From positions 186,001 through 250,000 of the forward strand of contig JADILM010000006.1 in assembly GCA_016617785.1 (NCBI GenBank): a stretch of DNA of 64,000 nt, in the 5' to 3' direction. The stretch comes from Sporobolomyces roseus. Lineage: Eukaryota > Basidiomycota > Microbotryomycetes > Sporidiobolales > Sporidiobolaceae. Position 1 is the first letter of the stretch; every line of letters starts with the position of its first letter. The position numbers and the translations under genes are program-made. Below, one piece after another: positions 50,215 to 61,712 of the stretch. The notes beneath the pieces are model-generated. The model had not been told where the DNA came from. It searched no databases and saw nothing but the letters and a program-made list of their open reading frames with translations.

Positions 50215-51900
50215 CTAGTCGTCGTAGTTGAACTTGATCGAGTGAGAAGCCATCGTGATCTCTCCACCTCGGTAAGAACCCCTGTGAGAGAAACGAGCAA
50301 ACAACGAGCAGGATCAGTAAAAAAGTAGTCGACACAGAGCGTGAGAGAGACTTACCTCTTCTTCTTGTTCTTCTCCTTCGTGAACCCTTTACCCCTAGTA
50401 ACGATCAAATCCGCACTAGCCTTGGCTCCATAATCACTCATGCCCGCCGGTCTCGCCGCGAAAGAATTATCCATCAACCTGACATCCGTGAACGTTACTT
50501 CCTCCGCTTTGACTCGTCGGAACCTCTCTGCAGGTTGGCGATCCGCTCCTTTTCCTTTCGCTGCTGAATTGGGCGCGGGTGAGTTCGAGTGAGAGTTGTT
50601 GCCCCATCGAATACCTTTTTCGGCGGCTGATGGAGTCGAAGTGGATGCGGCGGGAACAGGGGAGGGAGCGGCAGGTGGAGGGGAAGAAGGTTTGGATTTC
50701 TTCGTGGGAGGGGCGGAATCCTTCTTTTTCGATTCTTTGACAGCTTTCGAAGGGGCTTTCTTCTTCTCTGAGTCGGATTCGCTCGAGGAACCGCTCGAGG
50801 AAGAACCGGATGAAGAGGATGAAGATGAAGAAGATTCGGAAGATGACGAGGATGAACCTGAGGATGCCTTGCGTTTCTTGCCGTTGGTGGAGGTAGGAAC
50901 AGCAGCGGGAGTGACTGGGGCAGCGAGAGTTGGAGGACCGGGACTGGGTTTCTTCGCTTTGACAGCTTTGTCAGATTCATCGTCTGAATCAGATTCGGAG
51001 GAGGATGTGTCGCTGGAGGAAGATGAAGAGGAGGAAGCGGCTAAAAGTATAAAAGGGAGAAACAATCAGTTTTTGGGAGAAAGGAGCAGATGAATACAGC
51101 GTTTGAGGAACGAACCTTTGATAGCTAATTCCTCCACCTTCTCCACCGCAGTTGCAACTTCATCTTCATCACTGCTATCGTCACTCGACGAACTCGATGA
51201 ACTAGACGAGCTTTCTTCCTTCTTCTCTTCCCCTCCCTTCTTCGCTTCGACGATCTCATCCTCATCACTGCTATCCTCACTCGAGCTGCTCTCTTCCTCC
51301 TCAGCCTTTTTCTCCTCTCGTTCAGCCTGTACTACCTCGAGAACTTCTGCGGGTAAAATTTCCTTCTCTACTTCCTTCTCTGAAGCGCTGTCGTCTGAAG
51401 AGTCCGAGTCGGAGTCGGATGAGCTGTCGTCTGAAGCGGAACCATTGGTGGTCGCTTCCTCTGCTTTCTTGCCTTTCTTCGCTGATCTAGGGACGAAACA
51501 AGAGGGAGGTCAGAAAGTTGATCGATTTTTCGCCGGCTCGATCGCTCAAGCGCACTCCCATCGAGCAGGAGAGTACAAGAGAAGATTAGACTCACTCTTT
51601 GCCCAATTCCAGCTTTGCTCTGACGAGACTGATCAATTCCAACCCATTCAAAGATTGACTTTCTTTGTCCGCCTCTTCTCCATTCAGGGTTAACCCAGTT
51701 CCTTCAGCACCTTTCCATGGTTGTTTGTTAAGTTCTTTGATCAATGCAGAGGTCGATTTACTCAGTTGGTGAGTTCGGAGGAATGCGAGAATGAAGAGAT
51801 GAGTTTCTGTCAATACAACGAGCACGAGCATCAGCAAACGGACTCTGGAGATACTTGTGAAGTTATACATACGGCGCAAAGCTTCTTCCCGTTCTTGCAT
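50215..51900 (-). CDS. SRP40/Nopp140-like nucleolar phosphoprotein
   Basis: Five exons (51873-51900, 51596-51806, 51116-51486, 50356-51040, 50215-50281) give 453 residues. The N-terminus carries a LisH-like helix (THLFILAFLRTHQLSKSTSA). The middle has alternating Ser/Asp/Glu runs (SSSSSSDDSSDEDE, SSSESSSSSSSSSG) and Lys/Pro/Ala-rich segments, as in Nopp140. The conserved SRP40 C-terminal domain is intact: FRRVKAEEVTF, DNSFAARPAGMSDYGAKA, ADLIVTRGKGFTKEKNKKKR, then GSYRGGEITMASHSIKFNYD over the last intron. The family acts as a nucleolar chaperone of snoRNPs and RNA polymerase I and is heavily phosphorylated by CK2. The assignment rests on this C-terminal domain. Confidence 0.88.
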
Positions 51901-52206
51901 CTTTGTAGAGGGTGGGTGAAAGTCGAGTTGAATGAAAAGAAAAAAAGTTCCAATTCCCGCAAAGAAAAGCTTTCTCTCTTCGCAATTCTATTCAATACAA
52001 CTCTCGCTCATTCCACAAAGAGAGGAGAACAACGTCAAAAGTTATGGCACAAAATTTGCTACAATAGGTACCCTCAAGAAATGTCGTGTAAAACCAAGCA
52101 AGGAGAATACAGAACGCCAATGTGCAAAACCCAAAATCAGTCACTTCGATCCCTTCTCCTGCCTTTAGCCAGCTAGTCCCTTCGCTTCCAGACCATCCGT
52201 ATTCAA
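51901..52206. other. Intergenic
   Basis: Upstream region of the SRP40 gene and the 3' end of SKN7, both on the minus strand. It is A-rich near 51,930-52,000. Nothing else was recognised. Confidence 0.35.
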
Positions 52207-55182
52207 TCAAGCAGCGTAACCACCATCTATCGACAGGACTCAGGCTGATTAGTAACCGTCTCCTCGAGAGATCGGATGGATGAAGAGGGAAAAGAAACGA
52301 CTCACCTCCCAAAGTCCTGAACATATTCTTTCCCCCGTCCGTCTCTACCTCCAATTTCTGAGCCCCCTCGTTGTTGGTAGCGATATTAGTCAAAATATCA
52401 ATGTAATCACTATCGCTAATCCCCATACTCTGGAACGGGTTGTTCGTTCCTCCTGATCCTGATCCTCCTCCTTGACTTTGAGGGGGTTGAGAATTCATCG
52501 GATCGAATCCGAATACCGAGACTGATTGGGCGACTGCGTCCCGTACTTCATCAGTACTGAATCCGAGGGCTCGAGGAACTTCGGCGAGTTGTTGGATGAG
52601 CTTCAGGTGTGGGAGATGGCGCTGTACAGAGAATCATTCGACAAACTGGGTCAGTTGAGCACTGGGGTACAGTTGGCAGAAGAGTCTAACGTACATCGAG
52701 CATTCCTCGCAAGTTTTGCTTGGTAAAAGGTTTCGGAAGTACATCAGTCATACCTAATCGTTCAACTCCTTTCATCAGCACCTACTCGTCACTGAACGGA
52801 GCGAAGGCGAGGACTGACCGTGTGAGAAGTAGGTCATTACATCGTGAGGACCTGAATTCGAAGTCATTGAAACGATTGGAGTTGTCGCATCGAATTGTCG
52901 AATCATTGAAGTCGCCGAGACACCTGAGAATGATGAATGAGGAGGTCAGGATGTGCTCGTGATGGAGAGGGGAGGGAGGAAGGAGAGAACGTACCATCGA
53001 GATTTGGCATCACGATATCCTATGTGGTTGGAACACATGTCTATTAGAGTCGAGAGCAGGCTGATAGAGAGGATTTCAAACGCACCATGAGAACCAAATC
53101 ATACTTGTGAACCTTCATTTTCTGAACCGCACTAACTCCATCGACCGCAACATCTATATCGCACCCGAAAACCTCCAAGAATTTGCTACTCAACTTCCTA
53201 CAAACCTGATCATCCTCGACCAACAACACTCTAGGAGGAACCGCCCATCCTGGTACATTACTCTCTCTCCTCTGATTCGATAATCCAGGTCGATTGTTAT
53301 TGGATCCTGAATGATCCCCTGCTGATCCAGGAGGCGCTTGTTGTTGTTGTTGAGAAGGAGGTGGTGCGTGATCGTAGGTCGGAGGAGCGTTGTGTTGGAA
53401 TTGAGGCATCGCGGAAAGAGGTTGTGAAGGAGAATGATGGTTTTGAGCGGGAGGTTGGGTTTGGACTGAATTCTGTTGTTGAGGCTGGGACTGTTGTTGG
53501 GGGTTCTGAGGTGGGGGCATACCGTTATCACTTCTTCGGTCTTCGTCAGGATGATGTCCAAAGTTGAAATGGTTGAAATCGGGAGGAGGAGCGGGAAGAG
53601 GCATAGGAGGGAAAGCACCTCCTGAGAGCGAAGCACGTCGAGACAAGTCGGCCATTTGATCGTAGGATGCTCGAGCGACTTCGGTGTAGGAGGAGATGAG
53701 CTTTTGAGCTTGAGAAGAGGGAACAAAGGGAGCAGTCGGATCTTGGGATTTCGAAGATTTTTGATCTGTGAGAAAGGAGACTCAGCATGTAAGAAGACGA
53801 GTCCGAGGTGATTGAGCGACATTACTCACCAGCTTCGAGATTGACGAGGTATTGAATGATGTTCTGCATCAACTGATCTTGAGCAACCATATTCCTCTGG
53901 AAATTCATCATTTCTCCAATCACCGCTTGATAATCCGCACTCAAATTCGTCATGTGTTGCTGCATCGCTTGTTGAGCTCGAACGAGACCGTCAAGTTGAC
54001 CTTGGAAACCTTGATCGAATACTCCTTGAGCTGGTTGAGTCGGATCGAGAGGTCCATTCTGATTAGCTGCGGGACCTGCTGCACCTCGAGCTCGTGCTGC
54101 TGCTGTAGCTTGTTTCTTCGCGGCGGGTGCCTTACGCTATTGAATGGATTAGGTGTGAGCCTGGTAATTGAGCGATAGTGAAAGAAAAGTGAGAACTAAC
54201 CTTGATGTTTTCGAGATTATCCTTCATATCTGCTCGGAAGTTGGGATGTTTGAACTCCCAAGTCTGTGAACAACTCCGTCTCTCATCAGTAATTCGGCGT
54301 GTTACAATGAAAAGCTCAAGATCGATACTCACGTTCTCGCCGTACGAAGGACCTCCTTCTTCTGCATTCTTGACTTTGTGGAAATCGTACTTGTTCAATT
54401 GACGAACGAAGGAAGCAAAGTTTGAGTGCTTGAAGTGCAGAGGGAGGATGTGAGTCGTGAATTGGTTCATGTCCTGAGGGCCGATTGGAAGAATTAATCA
54501 GTTTCAAGAAGCGAACAGATTCGTATACACATCGACACACCTTGACAACGAACGAATCTCCTTGATATCCCCAGCTGACGACATCTTGGAATTGACCGTC
54601 CTCGAGCATTCTGTGCGTGCGAAGAAAGGCAAAGTATCAGTTCGCAATTCTAGCTGCCCTCGCTTCCACACCTCCCGTCCTTTTCCAGCTCTCTCAGCTC
54701 TGCGCTTGCAATGGTATACATCCCATCCTACTCGGCATCGCTCGTAATCGGCATCGCCTACCCTCGAGCTCGCAATCTTCGCGAAGAAACAGGAGAAAAC
54801 TTTCTGCTCACCTGTACAATTTCTTTACGAATTCGCTCGCACCACCTTTCGTTTTCCCAGTTGCGGTAGTACTCGTTCCACCTCCCTGACTCGCCGTATC
54901 CGAATTTGGTTTCTCATCCTCATCTTCCTCGTTCATAATCTGAGCCGCTTTCCTTTTCGTCCCTCCTCCTCCCTGTTGCATCTGTTGCTGTTGCATTGGA
55001 GGATGTTGCTGTTGTTGATAAGGTTGTTGGTGAGAAGGACCTGCTTGAGGGTAAGGAGCATGTTGAGGATTGATTTGTTGTTGATGGGAAGGATGAATCG
55101 AATGATTTGGGTTCGGAGGGTAAGGATGCTGTTGTTGACCGTAAGGATCTTGAAGTGATCCTGGATGAGCGTAACCTTGCAT
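52207..55182 (-). CDS. SKN7: SKN7 response regulator with HSF-type DNA-binding domain
   Basis: Eleven exons run from ATG 55182 to TGA 52207-52209 and sum to 718 residues. After a Gln/Pro-rich N-terminus lies the HSF-type domain (SEFVKKLYRMLEDGQFQ, VSWGYQGDSFVVK, HFKHSNFASFVRQLNKYDFH, WEFKHPNF). A coiled-coil follows (NLSADYQAVIGEMMNFQRNM). The receiver domain starts PPRVLLVEDDQVCRK and has the phospho-acceptor Asp at about residue 545, first codon of a 25-nt exon coding DIVMPNLD. It continues with TPIVSMTSN and LPKPFTK (the conserved Lys). Skn7 receives signals from the Sln1-Ypd1 phosphorelay and directs oxidative, osmotic and wall stress genes. The last exon is only 20 nt. Confidence 0.93.
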
Positions 55183-55958
55183 TGTTTGCCTCGCTCAACT
55201 CTTCTGCTGGCTCTTTTTGTTTGAAATGTGACGAAATGTGAAATTCCAATTAGATCTTCTAGTAGAGAGAGAGAGAGAGAGAGAGCGTAGAGGGGAGAGG
55301 GAGAGGGACGAAGTAGGTCCTCGCTCTAAACTGATCGAAGTGGGCCAAGTCGGTGAGCTGCTAGCGGTGAGGTCGAAGGAGAGAAGAGAGGCTTGTCTCG
55401 ATCGAGTAGGAGGGAGATAAGAGCGAGTAGAGTAGTAGAGGAGCGGTTGCGATGATGTAGCGCTGTTGAGTGAGTTTCTCTTTTGATGTCAAATCAACAC
55501 GTCGGGAGGAAAGAGTCGAGACTTGAGGAGGTGGTCGAGAAGGAAAAAAGCAGAGTCGATTCGTAAAAGTCAGCGGAATCTCACCTTTTCCCTGCACTTA
55601 TTGCGAGAGTGTGTACTTGCGGTCATAGTCAGCTGAGTATCAGCAAGACCGCTGGGTGACGTTCATCGTAAAAAGAGAAAAACGAAAGAAAAAAATCGGC
55701 GTCGTTCTCTTGCGAAAAGAGGGCCAGCTCCTGCTTCTCTGCTTAGACAGTGAGGCTGATCTTGTGCTACAATCTCACGGCACTCGAGCTCCAGAAGGCC
55801 GGAATAGGCGACGGCGAAGAGTGGAAAGCACGCGAAGGAGTTTTTTTCGAAACTTTCTCTGTCCTCTCGACTGCGGTGCATAGGCCCTTGACAAGCGCCT
55901 CCTCTCCTTTCTTCCCTCCTCTCTCTCACTTCTCACTCCATAAACCAGCGACAGCAAG
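55183..55958. other. Divergent promoter region of SKN7 and a FAR1-like gene
   Basis: 776 bases without a gene model. It holds an AG microsatellite at 55264-55285 next to SKN7 and a CT-rich leader before 55959. Short open frames inside lack splice or start support. Confidence 0.4.
55264..55285 (+). repeat. AG dinucleotide microsatellite
   Basis: About eleven AG units, 80 bases upstream of the SKN7 start, which read as CT on the coding strand of SKN7. Confidence 0.85.
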
Positions 55959-56969
55959 ATGGAAGACGTGCAAAGCGCAGGAGGCAGTGTCGAGCAACCC
56001 AAGCTTTCGCAAGGAGCAGCCGCTTCTCCTCCTCAAGTCAAGAAGAGGCCTTCGGTGCGGTCTCGCTCTCGTATACAGGCTTATAGTATAAGTACTGACA
56101 GGCGCGATCATGATGACACAGCTCGTGAAAGCTGTCTCTGAGCAAACACGCTCAAAACGTCGTCGACTAGATCGCTCTTCCGCTCATTCAGTGCCGGATT
56201 CGAAATCGATCCCACCGACTGGCTCGTCTCGCCGCCTATCTGCGTCTGCAGAAGCACTCGCAGAGTCAGGAACGGATCAAGTTGATGAGAAGTTGACGAG
56301 TTACGAGGCGAAAAGAACGAAACGAGCGATGAGAGCAATCAGGGCCTTACAAGGATTCGGGAGTGAGGAGTCAGAGGGTGAAGAAGAGATAATGTCACCT
56401 CCGATACTGGCAAATAGGCTTCTCTCTGATCAGCGTTACATCGATGACTGACTTTTCGATTTTTGAGATAGGTCGTTCGTGAAAGACCTTCGCTCTCTCG
56501 GTCTGTCAACTCTGAAGCGCTTCGACCCCGAATTCACATCTCCAACACTCTGATGCTCGGCCCTCTCAACGAATCGCATGTTCTCGAAGACGGTCGAATC
56601 CTCAGATGGTTCCAGCTTGCCGCTCATCGCATCTGCTTCGATCACGGGTTCACCCTATCGATCTACCACACACCCCAGATCATCACCCCGAACGGCAGCT
56701 GTCCTCGTCTCGGGAGGTTCACGTTGGCTTGTTCGCAAAATAGCCCAAAATGTCCGTTTCGAATCAAACTCAACTTCACTTTGGACGAATGGGGGAGGAG
56801 TGATGAGGATGTCGAATACGAAGTTGCGGGATTCGTCAATTCGCACAATCATGGTCCTTTCGAGAATTCGACCATCTATCGAGCACCAAAGATCACCGGC
56901 AAGAGGTTCTGGCCCAAGGTTGACGGGAAAGATGATAGAGAGGGGAAGGAAGTATCACCAGAACTGTAG
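55959..56969 (+). CDS. Single-finger FAR1-like protein (first of a tandem pair)
   Basis: Exon 1 (55959 to about 56057) ends PPQVKKRPS before a GTGCGG donor, just as the next gene ends exon 1 with RKKPS. Exon 2 codes a basic LVKAVSEQTRSKRRRLDRSS stretch and an acidic end. The last exon (from about 56472) holds one finger: AAHRICFDHGFTLSIYH, LACSQNSPKCPF, DEWGRSDEDVEYEVAGF, NSHNH. It stops at 56967-56969. The exon 2 to 3 junction is unresolved: exon 2 runs to a stop at 56452, and no donor fits the phase of exon 3 well. A short extra exon or a frameshift are both possible. FAR1-type fingers suggest DNA binding. Confidence 0.6.
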
Positions 56970-57136
56970 AGTGCGCCGCCTTTTTTTAGACAATGAAAGA
57001 ACGAACGAAGTTTTCGAAATCTCACTTTTTCCCACTCCGCGCAACTCCGACGGACCCTGACATGCCCACAACCGCATATTAGATCTCTCTTCACCTTTTG
57101 ACACGACGAAGAGTGCGGGCGGAGCCTACAGCAGCT

Positions 57137-58669
57137 ATGGCTGGTCGAGCAGCTCCCGCTCTTGCGCGATCCTCGACTGCCGACCTCGCTCAGCTCAGGA
57201 AGAAACCCTCGGTGCGTCTGCTTCCCACTAAGTAGCATACAGATAGTTCCTACTGATAGCTTAAGCGAAAGATCAGCTCGCACATCCTTCGTCGTATCTT
57301 TCAAGCTCAAGCTCGATCAATCCCTCGCAACAAGCTCTTTTAGCTTTATCATCGAGAAATCTAGCTCCTTTGTCCACTTTCAAGCCCTCCCCAAGATCTC
57401 TGCAGTCAATCCTCAATCCTGTAGAGCCCGAAATAGCTGAAGATCGAATGAAGACTGAAAAGGGAAGGGAGGAAGATCAAGCTCAAGCTTCGACGAGTCA
57501 AGCAGAGGCAGTCGAGCTGGACTCTGTTGGTAACGATAGAAGTGCAAGTAGATCTCGCTCATCGGTGAGCATACTTTCGTATAATTAGCTTTCATCGCTG
57601 ACAGACTATCGTGAACGAAAACAGTTGACCGATCAAACCCCTTCGCTTTCTTCTCCGATTGAATCTGCCTCTCCTCCTGCCGCCTCTCATTCGATCCTCG
57701 GTCCTATTGCCGAGACTCACACACTCAATGATGGCGCAACACTCTCTTTCTCGATAGGAACGAAATTCGTCGGTCGCAAACGATTCCAAACCGAAGCATA
57801 CCGAATCTGCTTCGACCATGGTTTCAAGCTAATCGTCAATCGTTCTCCCAGTCTCAGAAGTGCTTCAGCCACCCTTCCAGATCAAGGCCGTTACGAATTG
57901 GCTTGCTCGAAAGCGACGAGGGGAACCAAGTCGTCCCAAATATCTTCTCAATGTCCTTTCAAGGTTCGACTCAGGTTCACTGTCGAGAAATGGGGGGTCA
58001 GTGACGAGGACGTAGAGTATGAGATCGTTGCGTTTGAGAACAGGCACAATCATGCAGAGGAAGAAGACTTGACTCTGAATCAGAGATTCAACTTCAATAG
58101 CATAGTCTTCAAGCCCAGAACTCCCAAGAAGTCGAATGCCAATTCTCAAGAAATTGCCAAAGAGGGAGAAGGAGAAGTGCGAGAGGTCGACGTAAGGGAG
58201 AAGCGGGAAGAGTCGAAAACGAAGCTCACAACCAGTCCCGTAAGCTTTACCTCTCCCTGATCCCGAGCCTATATCATGAGCTAGCTGAGCCATCGCGCGA
58301 CCCCATACAGCCAGCTTCTCCTCTTCAGTCGCAAGGACAACACCGATCCGTCTCCTCGTCTCCTCCAGGCGTCGATTGTTCGAGTCCCACCGTCCCCGAA
58401 ACTCCTCAGTACTTATCCCCAGTAGTCGACGAGTCAGGAGATGTCGAGATGATTGATGTTGTGGATGAAGAGGCGCAAGAAGAGGAATTGCTCGAGACGA
58501 TTGCTGTTGCGCTCAAACAAGCGAAGGTAAGTCGTTCCCTCAACAACACGAACGAGACGATGAGCTTACCTCGCAGTCTCCTGCACATCGATTCTACCGC
58601 AGCGAGTCATTGAAACCCGACGTGGAGAGTCCGAGAACCCGAAACTTGCGAGAATTTCAATGCTGTTAG
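57137..58669 (+). CDS. Single-finger FAR1-like protein (second of a tandem pair)
   Basis: Five exons, all in phase (57137-57211, 57277-57564, 57625-58239, 58311-58526, 58577-58669), 428 residues. The start is MAGRAAPALARSSTADLAQL. Exon 3 holds one FAR1/WRKY-GCM1-like finger: TEAYRICFDHGFKLIV, RYELACSKATRGTK, QCPFKVRLRFTVEKWGVSDE, then DVEYEIVAFENRHNH. The closing HNH matches finger 2 of the larger family. The remainder is Ser/Glu-rich, with an acidic helix EEAQEEELLETIAVALKQAK near the C-terminus. The C-terminal helical module of the double-finger family is absent. It shares finger sequence (RICFDHGF, SDEDVEYE) and exon 1 layout with the gene just upstream, so the pair is a tandem duplicate. 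Confidence 0.76.
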
Positions 58670-59265
58670 AAATCTGTTCGCAATAGAAACAATCCAAGCT
58701 GTGCACTTCGCAGCGCTTGGGGACATCGTATCGAAGATCGAATACGTATCGTCGTGAAGCGAGATAAGCGAGAGTTGAGCGACAAGTGGAGAGCGAGAAA
58801 GGACGATTCGAGGGGTGGAGAGAGGGCGAAATGTTGCGCTTCTCCTCGCTGATCAGTCGAGGGCGAATCCTCTGTGAGTTGCACTCGGTAGTCAGCTCTG
58901 ACTCTTCGATTGGGGTTCGAAAAAGGGAAAGCGTGCGAACCTGCGAAAAGGTCCCGTTTCTGCTCATCTCCTCTTTCTCCCGCATTTAGACTACTTAAGA
59001 AACGTTTCAAGCTTGATAGCCACCTTACAAATACCGAGTCGAGCCAAAGTGAGAGTGAATACGAAGCTGAACGTGTTTTCTCGAGAAATCGATCGAGAGA
59101 ACAGCGAAGAAGCCTTCAAAGCGATATCTGAGTCAGCCAAAGTCAGAGCAAGAGACCCCCAGGCTCTACAGTAGTGTACAAGTAGTACGAACGTGAGAGT
59201 AGAGTTCAATCCCTTCCCTCCCCCAAAAATCGTTCAACTTGCTGCCTTCCCTCCCACCAACGACG
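58670..59265. other. Intergenic
   Basis: 3' flank of the FAR1-like gene and promoter of the coiled-coil protein gene. Short open frames on both strands overlap each other without support. Confidence 0.35.
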
Positions 59266-59928
59266 ATGACTTCTGCTTCTGCGCCATTAGCCCAACTACT
59301 ACACCGAGCTGATGAGCTCGTACGAGCGTTCAATTCCCACCACTCCTCGTCTTTCAACTCTGTTCAATCCATCTCATCCGCTTGTTCCCAACTTCAAAAC
59401 CTCCTTTCTCTTCCCCAAACCCCAGTCACGCGTTCAAGACCAGAAGGAGGGATCAGAGAGAGAGGAATGGCGAAAGTACAAGAAACGATCGAAGAGAGTT
59501 TAGGTGCGGTGAGGGAAGGGTTGGCTAAAATGGAACAGGACGTAGAGTTATTGAAGCAATTGCTGTTCGAGGCGGATCTCTTCTTGAGTACTCCGAGCTT
59601 GGCGCTACAGCATGGACTCAACCCGAAGGAAGCCTTGACTCATGTTTCGAGTTTGTATCATGATTATTCGTCGGAAATGATTCGATTGAGGTGAGTGTTC
59701 CCTCTCTCTACATCCTACGAGCTTCCAAGCTGACGTCGACGGCGCGAGATGCTTCACAGGGAGGTGCTCGCGGACTTTACGTGTGAACAAATCTCGCCAG
59801 ATGAATTTGTTGCGGAATGGAGAACTATGAAAGAGGTCGACAAGGGTCAGGAAGCGGAACTGAGCGATCTCGTCGACGTCCTCGGTAGCTGGGGATCAGG
59901 TGGTGGTCTCGATGTCGAAATGAGCTAA
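59266..59928 (+). CDS. Small coiled-coil protein of unknown function
   Basis: Two exons (59266-59690 and 59760-59928) give 197 residues. The product is largely helical: PLAQLLHRADELVRAFNSH, a Ser/Pro-rich linker, then MAKVQETIEESLGAVREGLA and KMEQDVELLKQLLFEADLFL. It ends in an acidic, Gly-rich tail (DLVDVLGSWGSGGG). A heptad-like Leu/Val spacing suggests a coiled coil, as in subunits of larger complexes. No signal peptide or membrane segment is present. I do not recognise the family. Confidence 0.65.
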
Positions 59929-59992
59929 GCTGTCGTGAGTAGGTTGAACCAAGGTATTAAATTTCTATCATACTGAAAAAACTTTTAAAACT

Positions 59993-60796
59993 CTATAGCT
60001 CCCACTTGATCACTCTCTTCAAGACCTCTACAAACTCTTCCAATCCCTCTTTGTCGACCTCATCAAACGCTTCAATCCTCTCACAATCGATATCCAACAC
60101 TCCAATCATGACTTCCTCTTCTTCGATCCCTTCTCCCACTTCTCCGTAATCCTCCCTTCTCCTGATCTTGATCGAGATTGGAACGACAATCTCACTCTTC
60201 GTCACTCCATCACAAGCGATGTGACCCGGTCTCTTCTCGACGTCGGGAACAACGACAGTCTCGTTTTGGAGGAAAGATGCGGCACAGACACCAACGGGTC
60301 GGGAAGAGGAGGGTGGTGTGAGGGAGACGGAGAGGCAGGCTGGTCGACCGTGGAAAGGACCGAGATAGAGTTGGGTTGGTTGAGTGGTTCGGGATTGAGA
60401 GGAGGTGAGGAGTGAAGGTATCAGGTAGAACCCTATCGACATTATCATTCTTGTTGTATCAGTAACGGTTGCATTGTTATTGAGAGAAACGCTGGGAGAG
60501 ATCGCTCACCTGCCCAATTCACTCGCTTTCCGTCTTCCTTTCCAAATCCTCCTTCGACATAATTTTCGTAAGATCCAAACAGCAATGAAGCAGCATTCTA
60601 GAAACGAGATCCATCAGTTCGATGCATACGACGTTGAGGCTCGATAGTTGCGACTCACAGAGAAACAAGTGATGAAATTTGAAGGATCTTGAGGTGAATG
60701 AGGAGTCAACAGAGCTTCTAGCGTCGAGGTGACGTGAGAATAGAAATCTCGCTTGCTCAGACCATTTGGGAGAGCCAATGAATCGGCGTGCGGCAT
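59993..60796 (-). CDS. Free methionine-(R)-sulfoxide reductase (GAF domain, fRMsr)
   Basis: Three exons (60659-60796, 60510-60597, 59993-60432) give 221 residues. After the N-terminal helix (FYSHVTSTLEALL) comes NAASLLFGSYENYVEGG, then VNWAGFYLIPSLL over the last intron, then YLGPFHGRPACLSV, GVCAASFLQNETVVVPDV, HIACDGVTKSEIVVPI and VMIGVLDIDCERIEAFDEVD. The three Cys that act in yeast fRMsr are all present (PAC, GVC, IAC). The enzyme reduces free L-methionine-R-sulfoxide with thioredoxin and protects against oxidative damage. It lies tail-to-tail with the coiled-coil gene. Confidence 0.9.
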
Positions 60797-61018
60797 TGAA
60801 GGAAGTTGGAAAGTTGAGTGAACTGGAGGAGGGAGAGCAGCAAATTCGGTTCGGACTCGAAGCTGTGTCCGAAGTTTCGTCGCAATGTCTCAAAAATTTC
60901 TCGCTAATCCAGCTTACCGCCCTCACCTTTTCCGCCAGAGACACCTCTACGCAGTTTTGCTGATGGCTCTCTGTGCGAAACAAGCTTTGACAGAAAGCGT
61001 TACAAATTTCCTTCGCGC

Positions 61019-61515
61019 GGGAAGACTGTCTTCCCGCCGTAGAATTTTTTTCTAACTACGAAGTCGTAGAATCCGTAGAATCGATAGGTAGAATCGAGCC
61101 AAAATTCCACTTTCGTAGAATCCGTAGAATCGACAGGTAGCGGCTTCATTCAGCAGCTACGAGAGCCTCTATCAATCCACAGCTCCCCCCAGCGTCCCAA
61201 CTAGTCGAATGAAACCGGCGAGGCTGACAGGCGTCGCGAAAGGAGGCTCAGAACAGTGAGCGAAACCAGATCGCTTTGACCCATTTCGCTTTTTACTGCC
61301 TTTTTTTCGCTTTTACCTCTCTCCGGATCCATGATGCGGCTATTGCTTCTGAGTAGTGGCAGACCCGTTGCAGCTCCATGTTTCGCATTTGCAGAAATTG
61401 GGCGTCGGCGAAGGATTCTACGGCGTAGAATTCAGGTAGAAAACGGTCAGATTTTACTAACTACGGATTCTACATTCTACGCCGTAGAACGGCAACACTG
61501 GGAAGACATCTTCCA
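61019..61515. repeat. Repeat-rich intergenic element with bounding palindromes
   Basis: Both ends carry a related palindrome: GGGAAGACTGTCTTCCC at the left and GGAAGACATCTTCC at the right. Between them about eleven copies or near-copies of CGTAGAAT occur in both orientations, some arranged as perfect inverted repeats such as ATTCTACG-G-CGTAGAAT near 61,413-61,431. A stretch TTTTNCTAACTACG occurs near both ends in the same direction. No coding frame is convincing. A small non-autonomous DNA element is possible; no target-site duplication was established. Confidence 0.5.
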
Positions 61516-61712
61516 TTACCCCTATTGATCAGCGAGCTGCACCGCTTTTTATGACGATCCCTTCCTTCCAAAGTGGGAACTCGCTAAACGGACTCCTGTC
61601 TTTCTAATCCCGTTCAACGGGTCGCTGAGCGAAGTCGATTTTTTCCAACCGCTCTCACGAACGTTGAATGGACTCCTCTACTCTTCATAACCACTACAAC
61701 TGAGTAACGCGA

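Noticed and set aside
53190..53822. Long alternative minus-strand frame over the SKN7 linker
   Set aside because: Shadow of the Gln/Pro-rich SKN7 coding frame; the receiver and HSF domains fix the true frame.
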